Assembly (NCBI RefSeq): GCF_027497355.1
Contig: NZ_CP114909.1
Location: 2,356,001 to 2,420,000 of the forward strand
Reading direction: 5' to 3'
Length of the DNA: 64,000 bases
Source of the DNA: Micromonospora sp. WMMA1947
GTDB taxonomy: Bacteria; Actinomycetota; Actinomycetes; Mycobacteriales; Micromonosporaceae
In this document: one piece after another, positions 45,986 through 53,671 of the stretch
Numbering within the stretch: the stretch's first letter is position 1
Layout of the letters: every line of letters starts with the position of its first letter
The notes under the pieces: model-generated
Told to the model about the DNA's origin: nothing
The model's database searches: none
The model's input: the letters and a program-made list of their open reading frames with translations, nothing else
Translations under genes and position numbers: made by a program

Positions 45986-46888
45986 ATGGGGGCACCAGAC
46001 CGCCGGTACGCGATCGGCAGCAGCCCGGCGCGCCCGGCTGCGGAGGCACCGGTGATGCGGGTGCGTTCCGCGTCCGACCCGGCGCCCGGTCGTCCGGAGA
46101 ACGAGGACGTCGTCTTCCGGTTCGGCCCGCTCGTCGGCGTCCTCGACGGGGCCACCGTGCCCGAGGGATTCGACACCGGCTGCGTGCACGGTCCCGCCTG
46201 GTACGTCCGGCACCTGGCCGCCCGGATCGGCCTGGCGGTCGCGGCCCGCCCCGCGGCCACGCTGATGAGCAGCCTCGCGGCGGCGATCCTCGCGGTACGG
46301 GCCGACCACGGCGGGATGTGCGACCTCGATCATCCGGGCACCCCGTCGTCCACCGTCTGCCTGCTCCGGCACAGCGGCGACCGGGTCGACCACCTGGTGC
46401 TCTGCGACAGCCCGCTGGTGCTCGACACCGACCGGGGGATCGAGGTGGTCACCGACGACCGGCTCGCGGACGCGGTGGCGGACCTGCGCCGCAGCGCCGC
46501 CGCGCTGCCCGACGGCGACACCGACCCGGCCACCCGGTTCCGGCGCGCCACGACCGTGCAGCGCACCCGGATGAACCGCACCCACGGCTACTGGGCGGCG
46601 GCGAGCGATCCGGACGCCGCGTACCACGCGCTCACCGGGACGCTTCCGCTGCGCGGTCCGGGAGCGCTGCGCCGGGCCGCGCTGCTCAGCGACGGGGCGT
46701 CCTGCGCGGTCGACCAGTTCGGCCTGTTCGACTGGGCCGGGCTGCTGGAGGTGCTGGCGGTGGAAGGTCCGGAAGGGCTGATCGACCGGGTCCGCGTGGC
46801 CGAGCGGGACCACCCGGACCGGCTGCGCCGGCGCAAGCGCACCGATGACGCCTCGGTGGTGCTCTGCGAGTTCGGCCCGTCGACGTGA
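45986..46888 (+). CDS. PP2C-like protein phosphatase domain protein
   Basis: This 300-residue soluble protein has degenerate PP2C landmarks: an N-terminal RPENEDVVFRFGPLVGVLDGATVPEG (metal Asp in LDGAT), a central HLVLCDSPLVLDT, a SDGASCAVDQFGLFDW segment equivalent to the second metal site, and the closing KRTDDASVVLCEF with paired Asp. Most manganese-binding Asp residues are therefore retained, and Ser/Thr phosphatase activity is plausible. It has no receptor or membrane domain. ATG 45986 follows GGAGG. No partner kinase gene is adjacent. Confidence 0.82.
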   Translation: MGAPDRRYAIGSSPARPAAEAPVMRVRSASDPAPGRPENEDVVFRFGPLVGVLDGATVPEGFDTGCVHGPAWYVRHLAARIGLAVAARPAATLMSSLAAAILAVRADHGGMCDLDHPGTPSSTVCLLRHSGDRVDHLVLCDSPLVLDTDRGIEVVTDDRLADAVADLRRSAAALPDGDTDPATRFRRATTVQRTRMNRTHGYWAAASDPDAAYHALTGTLPLRGPGALRRAALLSDGASCAVDQFGLFDWAGLLEVLAVEGPEGLIDRVRVAERDHPDRLRRRKRTDDASVVLCEFGPST

Positions 46889-47025
46889 CCACACTCACCC
46901 CGGAACGACCGGTCGGATGACAACGCAGCGTGAGGCGGGAACACCCCGGGGGTACGACCGGACGAGGCGATCGGCCATAGCGGCAATCCCTCCCCAAAGC
47001 GGTGGACGACCCGGACGACGGGCGG

Positions 47026-47031
47026 CAGACT
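47026..47031 (+). promoter_or_regulatory. Leaderless -10 box for GNAT gene
   Basis: CAGACT ends 7 bases before GTG 47039. Confidence 0.35.
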
Positions 47032-47038
47032 GCGCGAC

Positions 47039-47548
47039 GTGACGGGTGCGGTACGGCTGGAGCCGGTAGACGAACGGAACCTGGAACCGTTGCTCTCCGT
47101 AGCGGCGGCTGAGGCGGAACCGGAGGACGTCATGCCTCCGGTGGACGCCCCGGCGGGCTGGTCGCTGGCCCGCCGTGACGCGTTCCGCGAGTTCCACCGC
47201 GCCAGCCTCGGCGGGCTCAACGGCCCGACCGGCACGGCCATGTACGCGATCGTCTCCGGCGGTGAGGTGGTCGGCATGGTGCGGATGACCCGCCGGGACG
47301 AGCCGGGCACCGTGGAGACCGGCATGTGGCTCGGCCGGTCCGCGCGAGGCCGGGGCCTGGGTGCCGCCGCGCTGCGGCAGTTGCTGCACGCCGCCGCCGC
47401 GGCCGGGATGCACACGGTGGTCGCGGACACCACGCCGGACAACGCGGGCGCGATCTCGGTGCTGCGCAAATGCGGCGCGGAATTACGCGAGGAAGACGGA
47501 AAACTGCACGCCCGAATGTCGCTGGATTCCGCCCTGCCGATCCGCTGA
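47039..47548 (+). CDS. GNAT-family acetyltransferase
   Basis: The 169-residue acetyltransferase has the acetyl-CoA motif MWLGRSARGRGLGAAALRQLLHAAAAAGMHTVVADTTPDNAGAISVLRKCGAE, typical of RimJ/RimL-like GNATs. The substrate is unknown. The last 90 bases and the following 160 bases have clearly lower GC at third positions (AAA, TTA, GAA, TTC) than the rest of the gene, suggesting a recombination junction or a region under different selection. It is probably a leaderless GTG start. Confidence 0.85.
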   Translation: MTGAVRLEPVDERNLEPLLSVAAAEAEPEDVMPPVDAPAGWSLARRDAFREFHRASLGGLNGPTGTAMYAIVSGGEVVGMVRMTRRDEPGTVETGMWLGRSARGRGLGAAALRQLLHAAAAAGMHTVVADTTPDNAGAISVLRKCGAELREEDGKLHARMSLDSALPIR

Positions 47549-47712
47549 CCCGCTTCTCTCCGCATTCACCCCGGCTGCTTTTCTCCTGCTCAGAGCCGCC
47601 TTGCTGGGCGATTTCGCGCTCCTGCGGAAATGTTTTCTCCATGGGATGACGGGTACTGCCCGCCTCTCCGGGAGCGCGACGCCCGCCTCCCGGGGAGTGC
47701 GAAGGAGTCCGG

Positions 47713-48126
47713 ATGAAAAGCGGAGCACGAGTGGCGTTGGCGGTGGGGTTCGGCTACCTGCTGGGTCGCCGCAGGAAGATGCGTACCGCGCTGACGCTCG
47801 CCGCGGCGGTCGCCGCCGGGCGGGCCAGCCAGCGCCCGGGGGGCCTCAAGCAGCTCGGCGCGAACCTGGTCGCCGCGAACCCGCAACTACGTAACCTCGG
47901 CGGGCTGGGCCCGCCGCTGGTGGCCGCCGGGCGGGCTGCCGCGACCGCCGCTGCCGGCAACGGCATCGACGCCATCGGCGGACGCCTGCGCGGGGGTGCC
48001 GACGCGTTGCGCCGCAGGAGCGGCACGGGGAGGCCGGACGCCGAGCGTTCCGCGCCCGACGAGGAGCCGGAGCTGGACGACCAGCCCGACGCGCCGGTGC
48101 CCGCCCGAGCCGATCGGGGGCGGTGA
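47713..48126 (+). CDS. Small protein with N-terminal membrane segment, paired with SRPBCC protein
   Basis: A 137-residue protein starting MKSGARVALAVGFGYLLGRRRKMRTALTLAAAVAAGR, with a hydrophobic stretch then a basic turn and a second hydrophobic stretch, followed by an Ala/Gly-rich helix and an acidic C-terminus. I recall similar proteins next to SRPBCC genes in actinobacterial gas vesicle clusters; no gvp structural gene is present here. ATG 47713 has AGGAG. It is 3 bases upstream of the SRPBCC gene and certainly co-transcribed. Confidence 0.78.
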   Translation: MKSGARVALAVGFGYLLGRRRKMRTALTLAAAVAAGRASQRPGGLKQLGANLVAANPQLRNLGGLGPPLVAAGRAAATAAAGNGIDAIGGRLRGGADALRRRSGTGRPDAERSAPDEEPELDDQPDAPVPARADRGR

Positions 48127-48129
48127 GTC

Positions 48130-49161
48130 GTGGCGACGAGCAACCTCACCGACCGGGTACGCGACGAGATCGGCGGCGAGCTGCGCAACCTCGCCACGGC
48201 CCTCGGTGAACGCGCCGTGCAGGCGGTCACCGATCGGGTCACCGATGCCACCGGGCGGCTCAGCGAGTACGCGAAGCAGGGCGGCGACCCGGGCCTGGTC
48301 GCCGCGGCCACCGGCGCGCAGCGGCTCGCCGGTGGCGCCTCCCCGGTGAAGGCCATGTTCCATGCCGGCGTGGCCGGCGGTAAGGAGAAGCTGATGGCGG
48401 CGTTCGGTCGCAAGGGTGGCCGGGACGGCGGCAAGACGCTCAAGGTCACCAACATCGTCGAGACAATCGAGGTCGGCGTGCCGGTCCGGGTCGCCTACAA
48501 CCAGTGGACGACGTTCGGTGACTTCCCGAGCTTCATGAAGAAGGTCGAGCAGGCCGACTGCGACGCCGACGAGAAGATGACCTGGAAGGCGCAGGTGCTC
48601 TGGTCGCACCGGACCTGGGAGTCGACGATCGTCCGGCAGATCCCGGACCGGCTGATCCACTGGCGGTCCAAGGGCGAGAAGGGCTCGGTCGACGGCACGG
48701 TGAGCTTCCACGAGGTCGCCCCGGAGCTGACCCGGATCCTGGTCGTGCTGGAGTACCACCCGCAGGGCTTCTTCGAGCACACCGGCAACCTGTGGCGCGC
48801 CCAGGGCCGCCGGGTCCGGCTGGAGCTGAAGCACTTCGTCCGGCACGTGATGACCCGGACCGTGCTCGACCCGGACGCGGTCGAGGGCTGGCGCGGCGAG
48901 ATCGAGGACTCGCAGGTCGTCAAGGACCACGAGACCGCGCTGCGGGAGGAGCGGGGCGACGCCGGGGCGGCCGACGACGAGTACGCCGCCTACGACGAGG
49001 GCGAGGACTTCGACGACGACGAGTACGCCGACGAGCCGGTCCTCACCGCGCCGGAGCGTGCCCGCAGCAGGCCGGTACGCGCACAGCGTGAATCCGAGCG
49101 CCGCCGCCGCGTCCCGGAGCGGCCCCGCCGCCCCGCCGCCCGCCGCCGCGACGAGAGCTGA
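48130..49161 (+). CDS. SRPBCC-domain (polyketide cyclase/START-like) protein
   Basis: The 343-residue protein has a helical N-terminal region (about 1-100), then a SRPBCC/polyketide cyclase-type lipid-binding domain (about 115-255; ETIEVGVPVRVAYNQWTTFGDFPSFMKKVEQ...WKAQVLWSHRTWESTIVRQIPDRLIHWRS). A long acidic then Arg-rich tail (about 270-343) follows. The family occurs near gas vesicle genes in streptomycetes, but here it stands with only one small partner. The stop codon lies inside a 22-base tandem duplication, so the C-terminus may vary between strains. Confidence 0.85.
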   Translation: MATSNLTDRVRDEIGGELRNLATALGERAVQAVTDRVTDATGRLSEYAKQGGDPGLVAAATGAQRLAGGASPVKAMFHAGVAGGKEKLMAAFGRKGGRDGGKTLKVTNIVETIEVGVPVRVAYNQWTTFGDFPSFMKKVEQADCDADEKMTWKAQVLWSHRTWESTIVRQIPDRLIHWRSKGEKGSVDGTVSFHEVAPELTRILVVLEYHPQGFFEHTGNLWRAQGRRVRLELKHFVRHVMTRTVLDPDAVEGWRGEIEDSQVVKDHETALREERGDAGAADDEYAAYDEGEDFDDDEYADEPVLTAPERARSRPVRAQRESERRRRVPERPRRPAARRRDES

Positions 49162-49184
49162 CCGCCGCCGCGACGAGAGCTGAC
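49141..49184 (+). repeat. 22-base tandem duplication across a stop codon
   Basis: Positions 49141-49162 are repeated exactly at 49163-49184. The unit includes the end of the SRPBCC reading frame with its TGA, so the second copy is non-coding 3' sequence. Confidence 0.9.
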
Positions 49185-49198
49185 CGCCGGGCGGCCCG

Positions 49199-51442
49199 TC
49201 AGGACCGGCCGGCGGCGTACGACTCGAGGTGCGCGAGTTGCACCGGGTCCAGCGAGGGCCGGACACGGTTCCGGGCCGCCTCGACGTGCGCGGCGGTCAC
49301 CGTGCTCGCCTCCAGCGACTCCCGCATGGCGGCCAGCGCCGCCTCCCGGATCAGCGCGGCGCAGTCGGCGGCGGAGAAGCCGTCCAGCTCGGTGCCGAGC
49401 GCGTCGAGGTCCACGTCCGGGGCGAGCGGGACGTCCCGGGCGGAGGCGCGGAGGATCTCCGTGCGGGCCGGGCCGTCCGGTGGCGGCACGTAGACGAGGC
49501 GTTCCAGCCGGCCGGGGCGCAGCAGCGCCGGGTCGACCAGCTCCGGCCGGTTGGTCGCGCCGACCACCACCACGTTGCGCAGCGCCTCCACGCCGTCCAG
49601 TTCGGTGAGCAGCGCCGCCACCACCCGGTCGGTCGTGCCGCCGTCGGTGGCCTGCCCGCGTACCGGGGCCAGCGCGTCCACCTCGTCGAGGAAGACGAGC
49701 GTGGGCGCGGCCTGGCGGGCGCGGCGGAACAGCTCCCGGACCGCCCGTTCGCTCTCACCCACCCACTTCGAGAGCAGCTCCGCGCCCTTCACCGACAGCA
49801 CGTTGGCCCGCCCGGACCCGGCCAGCGCGGTCACCAGGTAGGTCTTGCCGCAGCCGGGCGGGCCGTAGAGCAGCACCCCACGCGGCGGCGTCACGCCCAG
49901 CCGGGCGAACGTGTCCGGATAGGTCAGCGGCCAGAGCACCGACTCGGTGAGCGTCTGCTTGACCTCGTGCAGCCCGCCCACGTCGTCCAGCGTCACCGAC
50001 GCCAGCTCCAGCGTGGACGCCGACATCGTGGTCGGGCGGACCACTTCCAGCGCGGCGGTGAAGTCGGCCATCGCCACCGTCGGCGTCTCCGCCGTCTTCT
50101 GCCGCAGCGCCGCGCGGACCCCGGCCTCGCGCACCAGCGCCGCCAGGTCCGCCGCGACGAACCCGGGCGTACGGGCGGCCACCTCGTCCAGCCGGACGTC
50201 ACCGGCGAGCGGCACCTCACGGGTCAACACCGTCAGCTGTTCCCGGCGCAACGCCGCGTCGGGCAGCGGCACGGTGATCCGCAGCGCGAGCAGGTCCGGG
50301 CCGCGCAGCGCCGGGTCCACCGCCTCGGGGCGCCCGCTGGTGCACACCACTGCGGCGCCGGCCCGCAGCGTCTCGGCCACCACCTGGCGGAACACCGTGG
50401 CCAGCGGACCCGGCTCGTCGGCCGGGGCGATCGACTCCACGTCGGTGACCAGCAGCACGGCGGGACCACCGGCGCGTACGGCCGAGGCCGCCTCGCGCAG
50501 CCGGCGGGCCGCCGCGTCGTTGCTGAGCGCTGCCAGTTCCGGTGCCCAGAGCGGCCGGACGCCCGCACCGACCTTTGCGGCGACGGCACGCACGAGCGCG
50601 GACTTGCCCGAGCCGGCCGGGCCCTCCACCAGCACGCCGAGCGAGACGGTGGTGCCGAGCCGGCCCAGCACCTCGCGGTGGTGGAAGCCCAGGTCCAGCA
50701 GTTCGGTCAGCTCCTCGGCCTGGGCGCGCAGGCCGGGCAGCTCGTCCACGTCGGGCGCGTCCTCCGGGCCGAGCAGGTCCCCGGCGGCTCCCGTTCCGCC
50801 CGACGCGATGGAGGGGGCGGCGTCCCGCGCGGTGGAGGCCGAGGTCGCCGGGCCGGAGCCGCGGGTGGCGGGGCCGTGTTCCCAGCCCACCACCGTGTCC
50901 ATGGTGACGAGTGCGCCGACCGCCGGTTCGGCCGACACGACGGTGAGCAGCGTGCTGGTCCAGGCGTACCCGACGGAACTGGCGAGACTGCGCCGCGCGG
51001 CCTCGATCAGGCCGCGCACGGCGGCGTCCGGCAACACGTCCTGCGGCAGCAGCGAGACGTCGTCCCCGGCGGTGACCATCTTGCCGAGCAGCGCGAGCCG
51101 CAGCATCTCCGGCGGGACCGCGGCGACCACCGCAGCCGGGCCGGACAGGGTGAGCCGGCGTGCCGGGGTCGCCGGTAGCGGGCTCACCGTGACCTGGCCG
51201 CCGGCCCGCAGGCCGAGGTTGCCCAGGAGCAGGTCGTCGGCGTGCAGCAGGGCGCCGCTGGTGCTCGCCTCGGCGGCGGCCGCGATGCCGGCGGTGACGC
51301 GCCGGCCGGTGAGGCGTACCGGGTCGCCGGGGCGCAGCGCCAGCGCGGTGAGCACCTCGGGGTGCAGGCGCACCACGCCGCGACGGGCGTCGAGCGCGGC
51401 CGGCCGCAGCGTCGCGGTCAGGGTCAGGTCGGGTTCGGCCAC
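49199..51442 (-). CDS. CDC48/p97-like AAA ATPase with degenerate first AAA site
   Basis: This 747-residue ATPase has a CDC48 N-domain (double-psi barrel, about 8-95; RRGVVRLHPEVLTALALRPGDPVRL), a variable region, and two AAA modules. D1 has Walker A GPAGSGKS (274-281), but its Walker B reads LLVTDVES (D334, no adjacent Glu). D2 has complete Walker A GPPGCGKT (527-534), Walker B LVFLDEVDA (D586, E587) and arginine fingers in LLRPGRLERL. Such proteins unfold or remodel substrates, possibly with the proteasome in actinobacteria. GTG 51442 has a leaderless TACTGT box 6 bases upstream. Confidence 0.93.
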   Translation of the reverse strand: MAEPDLTLTATLRPAALDARRGVVRLHPEVLTALALRPGDPVRLTGRRVTAGIAAAAEASTSGALLHADDLLLGNLGLRAGGQVTVSPLPATPARRLTLSGPAAVVAAVPPEMLRLALLGKMVTAGDDVSLLPQDVLPDAAVRGLIEAARRSLASSVGYAWTSTLLTVVSAEPAVGALVTMDTVVGWEHGPATRGSGPATSASTARDAAPSIASGGTGAAGDLLGPEDAPDVDELPGLRAQAEELTELLDLGFHHREVLGRLGTTVSLGVLVEGPAGSGKSALVRAVAAKVGAGVRPLWAPELAALSNDAAARRLREAASAVRAGGPAVLLVTDVESIAPADEPGPLATVFRQVVAETLRAGAAVVCTSGRPEAVDPALRGPDLLALRITVPLPDAALRREQLTVLTREVPLAGDVRLDEVAARTPGFVAADLAALVREAGVRAALRQKTAETPTVAMADFTAALEVVRPTTMSASTLELASVTLDDVGGLHEVKQTLTESVLWPLTYPDTFARLGVTPPRGVLLYGPPGCGKTYLVTALAGSGRANVLSVKGAELLSKWVGESERAVRELFRRARQAAPTLVFLDEVDALAPVRGQATDGGTTDRVVAALLTELDGVEALRNVVVVGATNRPELVDPALLRPGRLERLVYVPPPDGPARTEILRASARDVPLAPDVDLDALGTELDGFSAADCAALIREAALAAMRESLEASTVTAAHVEAARNRVRPSLDPVQLAHLESYAAGRS

Positions 51443-51448
51443 CCGCCG

Positions 51449-51454
51449 ACAGTA
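51449..51454 (-). promoter_or_regulatory. Leaderless -10 box for the AAA ATPase
   Basis: On the minus strand TACTGT lies 6 bases upstream of GTG 51442. Confidence 0.45.
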
Positions 51455-51479
51455 GCCGCCCCGATCATCGGGTGCCGGG

Positions 51480-51974
51480 TCAGCGCGGGCCCGGGTCGTC
51501 CAGCAGCGAGGGGTCGCGGCGGATCATCTCGGCCAGCCGGGCCGCCGGGTCGGTCTCCAGCGGGTCGTGGCCGGGTGCGGGCACCGTCTTCACCGACATG
51601 GGCCACGCGGGCGGCGGCGCGGGCGGTGCCGCCGCGCCCACCGTCACGGCCGCGCCGGACCAGGAGACCCGCAGCGGGTACGCCTGCTCGCCCAGTTCCA
51701 CGCGCAGCGTCACGGCGAGCCCGGGGTGGTCGGCCACCACCCGCCGGACCGCCTCGGCGACCTCCTCGACCGGGTCGCGCCGCACCGGCGCCTCACCACC
51801 GCGCAGCCGGTACGCGCCGTGCCCCGCCCGCCCGTCGGCCGGCTCGTCCGCCGCCTCCGCGGGCACGTCCCGCTCGGGCGTCCCGCCCGGCTCGCCGGGC
51901 ATCGGCGCCCGGCGGCGCAGCGCCTCCTCGCGCCGTGCCATCCGGGCCAGTGTCTCGTCCAGATCACCTCTCAT
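51480..51974 (-). CDS. Unknown protein downstream of the conservon
   Basis: The 164-residue protein begins MRGDLDETLARMARREEALRRR, followed by a Pro/Gly/Glu-rich linker, a helix-strand segment (about 68-110; DPVEEVAEAVRRVVADHPGLAVTLRVELGEQAYPLRVSW) and the tail AARLAEMIRRDPSLLDDPGPR. No family is recognised. It lies 47 bases downstream of cvnD on the same strand and may be the last gene of the conservon operon. I chose ATG 51974; longer frames overlap cvnD. Confidence 0.7.
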   Translation of the reverse strand: MRGDLDETLARMARREEALRRRAPMPGEPGGTPERDVPAEAADEPADGRAGHGAYRLRGGEAPVRRDPVEEVAEAVRRVVADHPGLAVTLRVELGEQAYPLRVSWSGAAVTVGAAAPPAPPPAWPMSVKTVPAPGHDPLETDPAARLAEMIRRDPSLLDDPGPR

Positions 51975-52021
51975 GGCGTCCACCCCTTCGCCAGACAACG
52001 GATCGAAACGACTGCCAGTTC

Positions 52022-52783
52022 TCAGCCTGCCCGGGATCGGGTGGCCCGGTCCAGCGCGCGGTCCAGGACGACGAGCAGGGCGTCCCGCACCGAGAGGCGG
52101 TCCCGGGCGTCGAACTGCACCAGCGGTACGTGCTCGGCGATCGCCAGCGCCCAGCGGATCGACGGCAGGTCCAGGGCCAGCCGGCCGTCGAAGGCGTTGA
52201 CGCCCACCGCGAACGGCAGCCCGGACCGCTCGAAGAAGTCGATCGCCGGGTAGCAGTCGTCGAGCCGGGCGCTGTCCACCACCACGAGCGCGCCGAGCGC
52301 GCCCCGGGCCAGGTCGTCCCACATGAACCCGAAGCGCGCCTGGCCCGGCGTACCGAAGAGGTAGAGCTTCAGGCTGCGGTCGATGGTCACGCAGCCGAAG
52401 TCCATGGCCACGGTGGTGGTGGTCTTCCCGTCGACCCCGCCCGGGTCGTCGATGCCGATGCCGGCGGTGGTCATCTCCGCCTCGGTGGTCAGCGGCGCGA
52501 TCTCGGAGATCGCGCCGACGGTGGTGGTCTTGCCGACCCCGAAGCCGCCGGCGATGAGGATCTTGACCGGGATCGGCGGCCGGGGCGCCGGCACCCGGCT
52601 GACGATCGGAGCCGGTTCGGCCGGCGGCGCGCCGGGCGGCAGGTACGGCAGCGGCGGGGTGGGCGGGGGCGGCGTGGCCCGGCCGATGAGCGGCGCCGGG
52701 CCGCCGTAGCGGCTCGGGGCGCTGTTCGCGGCCGGACCGCCCGTGGCGGCCGCCGGCCATTCAGGAGATCGCACGAAGTCCAT
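52022..52783 (-). CDS. cvnD: Conservon GTPase-like protein CvnD
   Basis: The 253-residue small GTP-binding protein has a Pro-rich N-terminal extension (about 25-72) before the P-loop AGGFGVGKTTTVG (about 78-90), switch region with TTTTVAMDFGCV, the G3 segment YLFGTPGQARF (DxxG changed to GTPGQ) and a VVVDSARLDD strand. This is the CvnD family that works with CvnA/B/C at the membrane. ATG 52783 starts inside cvnC (23-base overlap); the codon before it is TTG. It is part of a five-gene unit reading from 57613 downward. Confidence 0.94.
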   Translation of the reverse strand: MDFVRSPEWPAAATGGPAANSAPSRYGGPAPLIGRATPPPPTPPLPYLPPGAPPAEPAPIVSRVPAPRPPIPVKILIAGGFGVGKTTTVGAISEIAPLTTEAEMTTAGIGIDDPGGVDGKTTTTVAMDFGCVTIDRSLKLYLFGTPGQARFGFMWDDLARGALGALVVVDSARLDDCYPAIDFFERSGLPFAVGVNAFDGRLALDLPSIRWALAIAEHVPLVQFDARDRLSVRDALLVVLDRALDRATRSRAG

Positions 52784-53210
52784 CAATCACTCGCAGGATG
52801 ATGTCGGGATCGAGGGCGTCGTCGACGTCCGCGACGTGCACGTCGAGATGGCCGGCGGCCCGGAGGTCGCCGACCAGCACCCGGGTCACCCCGAAGTGCA
52901 TCCGGGTCCGGGCGGAGATCTCGGCCACCGAGACAGGCTCGGCGCAGATCGCGACGATCGCCGCCAGTTCCGGGGCCAACCGGGCGGTCACCGCCCACGA
53001 TGTGCTGCCCGGACGAGCGGTGACCTGGGTCTCCAGGCCGATCGCCGGGTCGCCGTCCACCCGTCCGGAGGTCAGCACGAAGGGGCGTGGGCCGGTCGGC
53101 TCCCCGTCGCCCGCGTCCGGCTCCGGCGCCGGAGCGGACGCGTTCAGGAAGGGGCGGATCCGGACGCCGGGCTCCGGCTCCGGGTCCGCGCCGGCGGCCC
53201 CTGGGATCAT
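52761..53210 (-). CDS. cvnC: Conservon DUF742 protein CvnC
   Basis: This 149-residue protein has the DUF742 winged-helix-like domain (about 40-149; RPFVLTSGRVDGDP...LAPELAAIVAICAEPVSVAEISARTRMHFGVTRVLVGDLRAAGHLDVH). In conservons it associates with the GTPase and roadblock proteins. Its ATG overlaps the cvnB stop by 4 bases, and cvnD begins within its last codons. Confidence 0.94.
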   Translation of the reverse strand: MIPGAAGADPEPEPGVRIRPFLNASAPAPEPDAGDGEPTGPRPFVLTSGRVDGDPAIGLETQVTARPGSTSWAVTARLAPELAAIVAICAEPVSVAEISARTRMHFGVTRVLVGDLRAAGHLDVHVADVDDALDPDIILRVIDGLRAIS

Positions 53211-53671
53211 TGCTGTACGGCGTTCTTCAGTTCGGCTATCAGGCGCGGACTCAGGGCACCGCCGGCGCGGCCGGCGAACAGCGTCATCTCGTACGCCACG
53301 GTGCCCAGGTTCGCCGTGCGGTCGGCGACGACGCCGAGTACCGAGCCGCTGCTGATCGCGCTGATCAGCAGGTATCCCTCGGCCATGTCGACGATCACCC
53401 GGTTGAGCGCGCCTAGTGCGTACCAGCTCGCGGCACCGCCGGCGAGGCTCGTCATGCCGGAGACCACCGCGGCGAGTCGTTCCGCGTTGGACCGGTCCTT
53501 GATCGCGGACATGGCCATCAGCAGCCCGTCCGAGGAGACCGCGATCGCCTCCATCACCCCGGCGGTGCTGGAGGTGAACGAGTCGAGCAGCCAGTTGAAG
53601 GTGCGTGCCTCGGGACTGAGGTCCCCTGTGGTGCTCTGTTCGACGTTCTCGTGGAGGAAGGGGCTGGTCAC
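53207..53671 (-). CDS. cvnB: Conservon roadblock/LC7 protein CvnB
   Basis: The 154-residue roadblock/LC7-fold protein (about 22-125; FNWLLDSFTSSTAGVMEAIAVSSDGLLMAMS...LGALNRVIVDMAEGYLLISAISSGSVLGVVADRTANLGTVAYEM) is the MglB-like regulator thought to act on the CvnD GTPase. GTG 53671 overlaps the cvnA stop (GTGA). Confidence 0.95.
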   Translation of the reverse strand: MTSPFLHENVEQSTTGDLSPEARTFNWLLDSFTSSTAGVMEAIAVSSDGLLMAMSAIKDRSNAERLAAVVSGMTSLAGGAASWYALGALNRVIVDMAEGYLLISAISSGSVLGVVADRTANLGTVAYEMTLFAGRAGGALSPRLIAELKNAVQQ

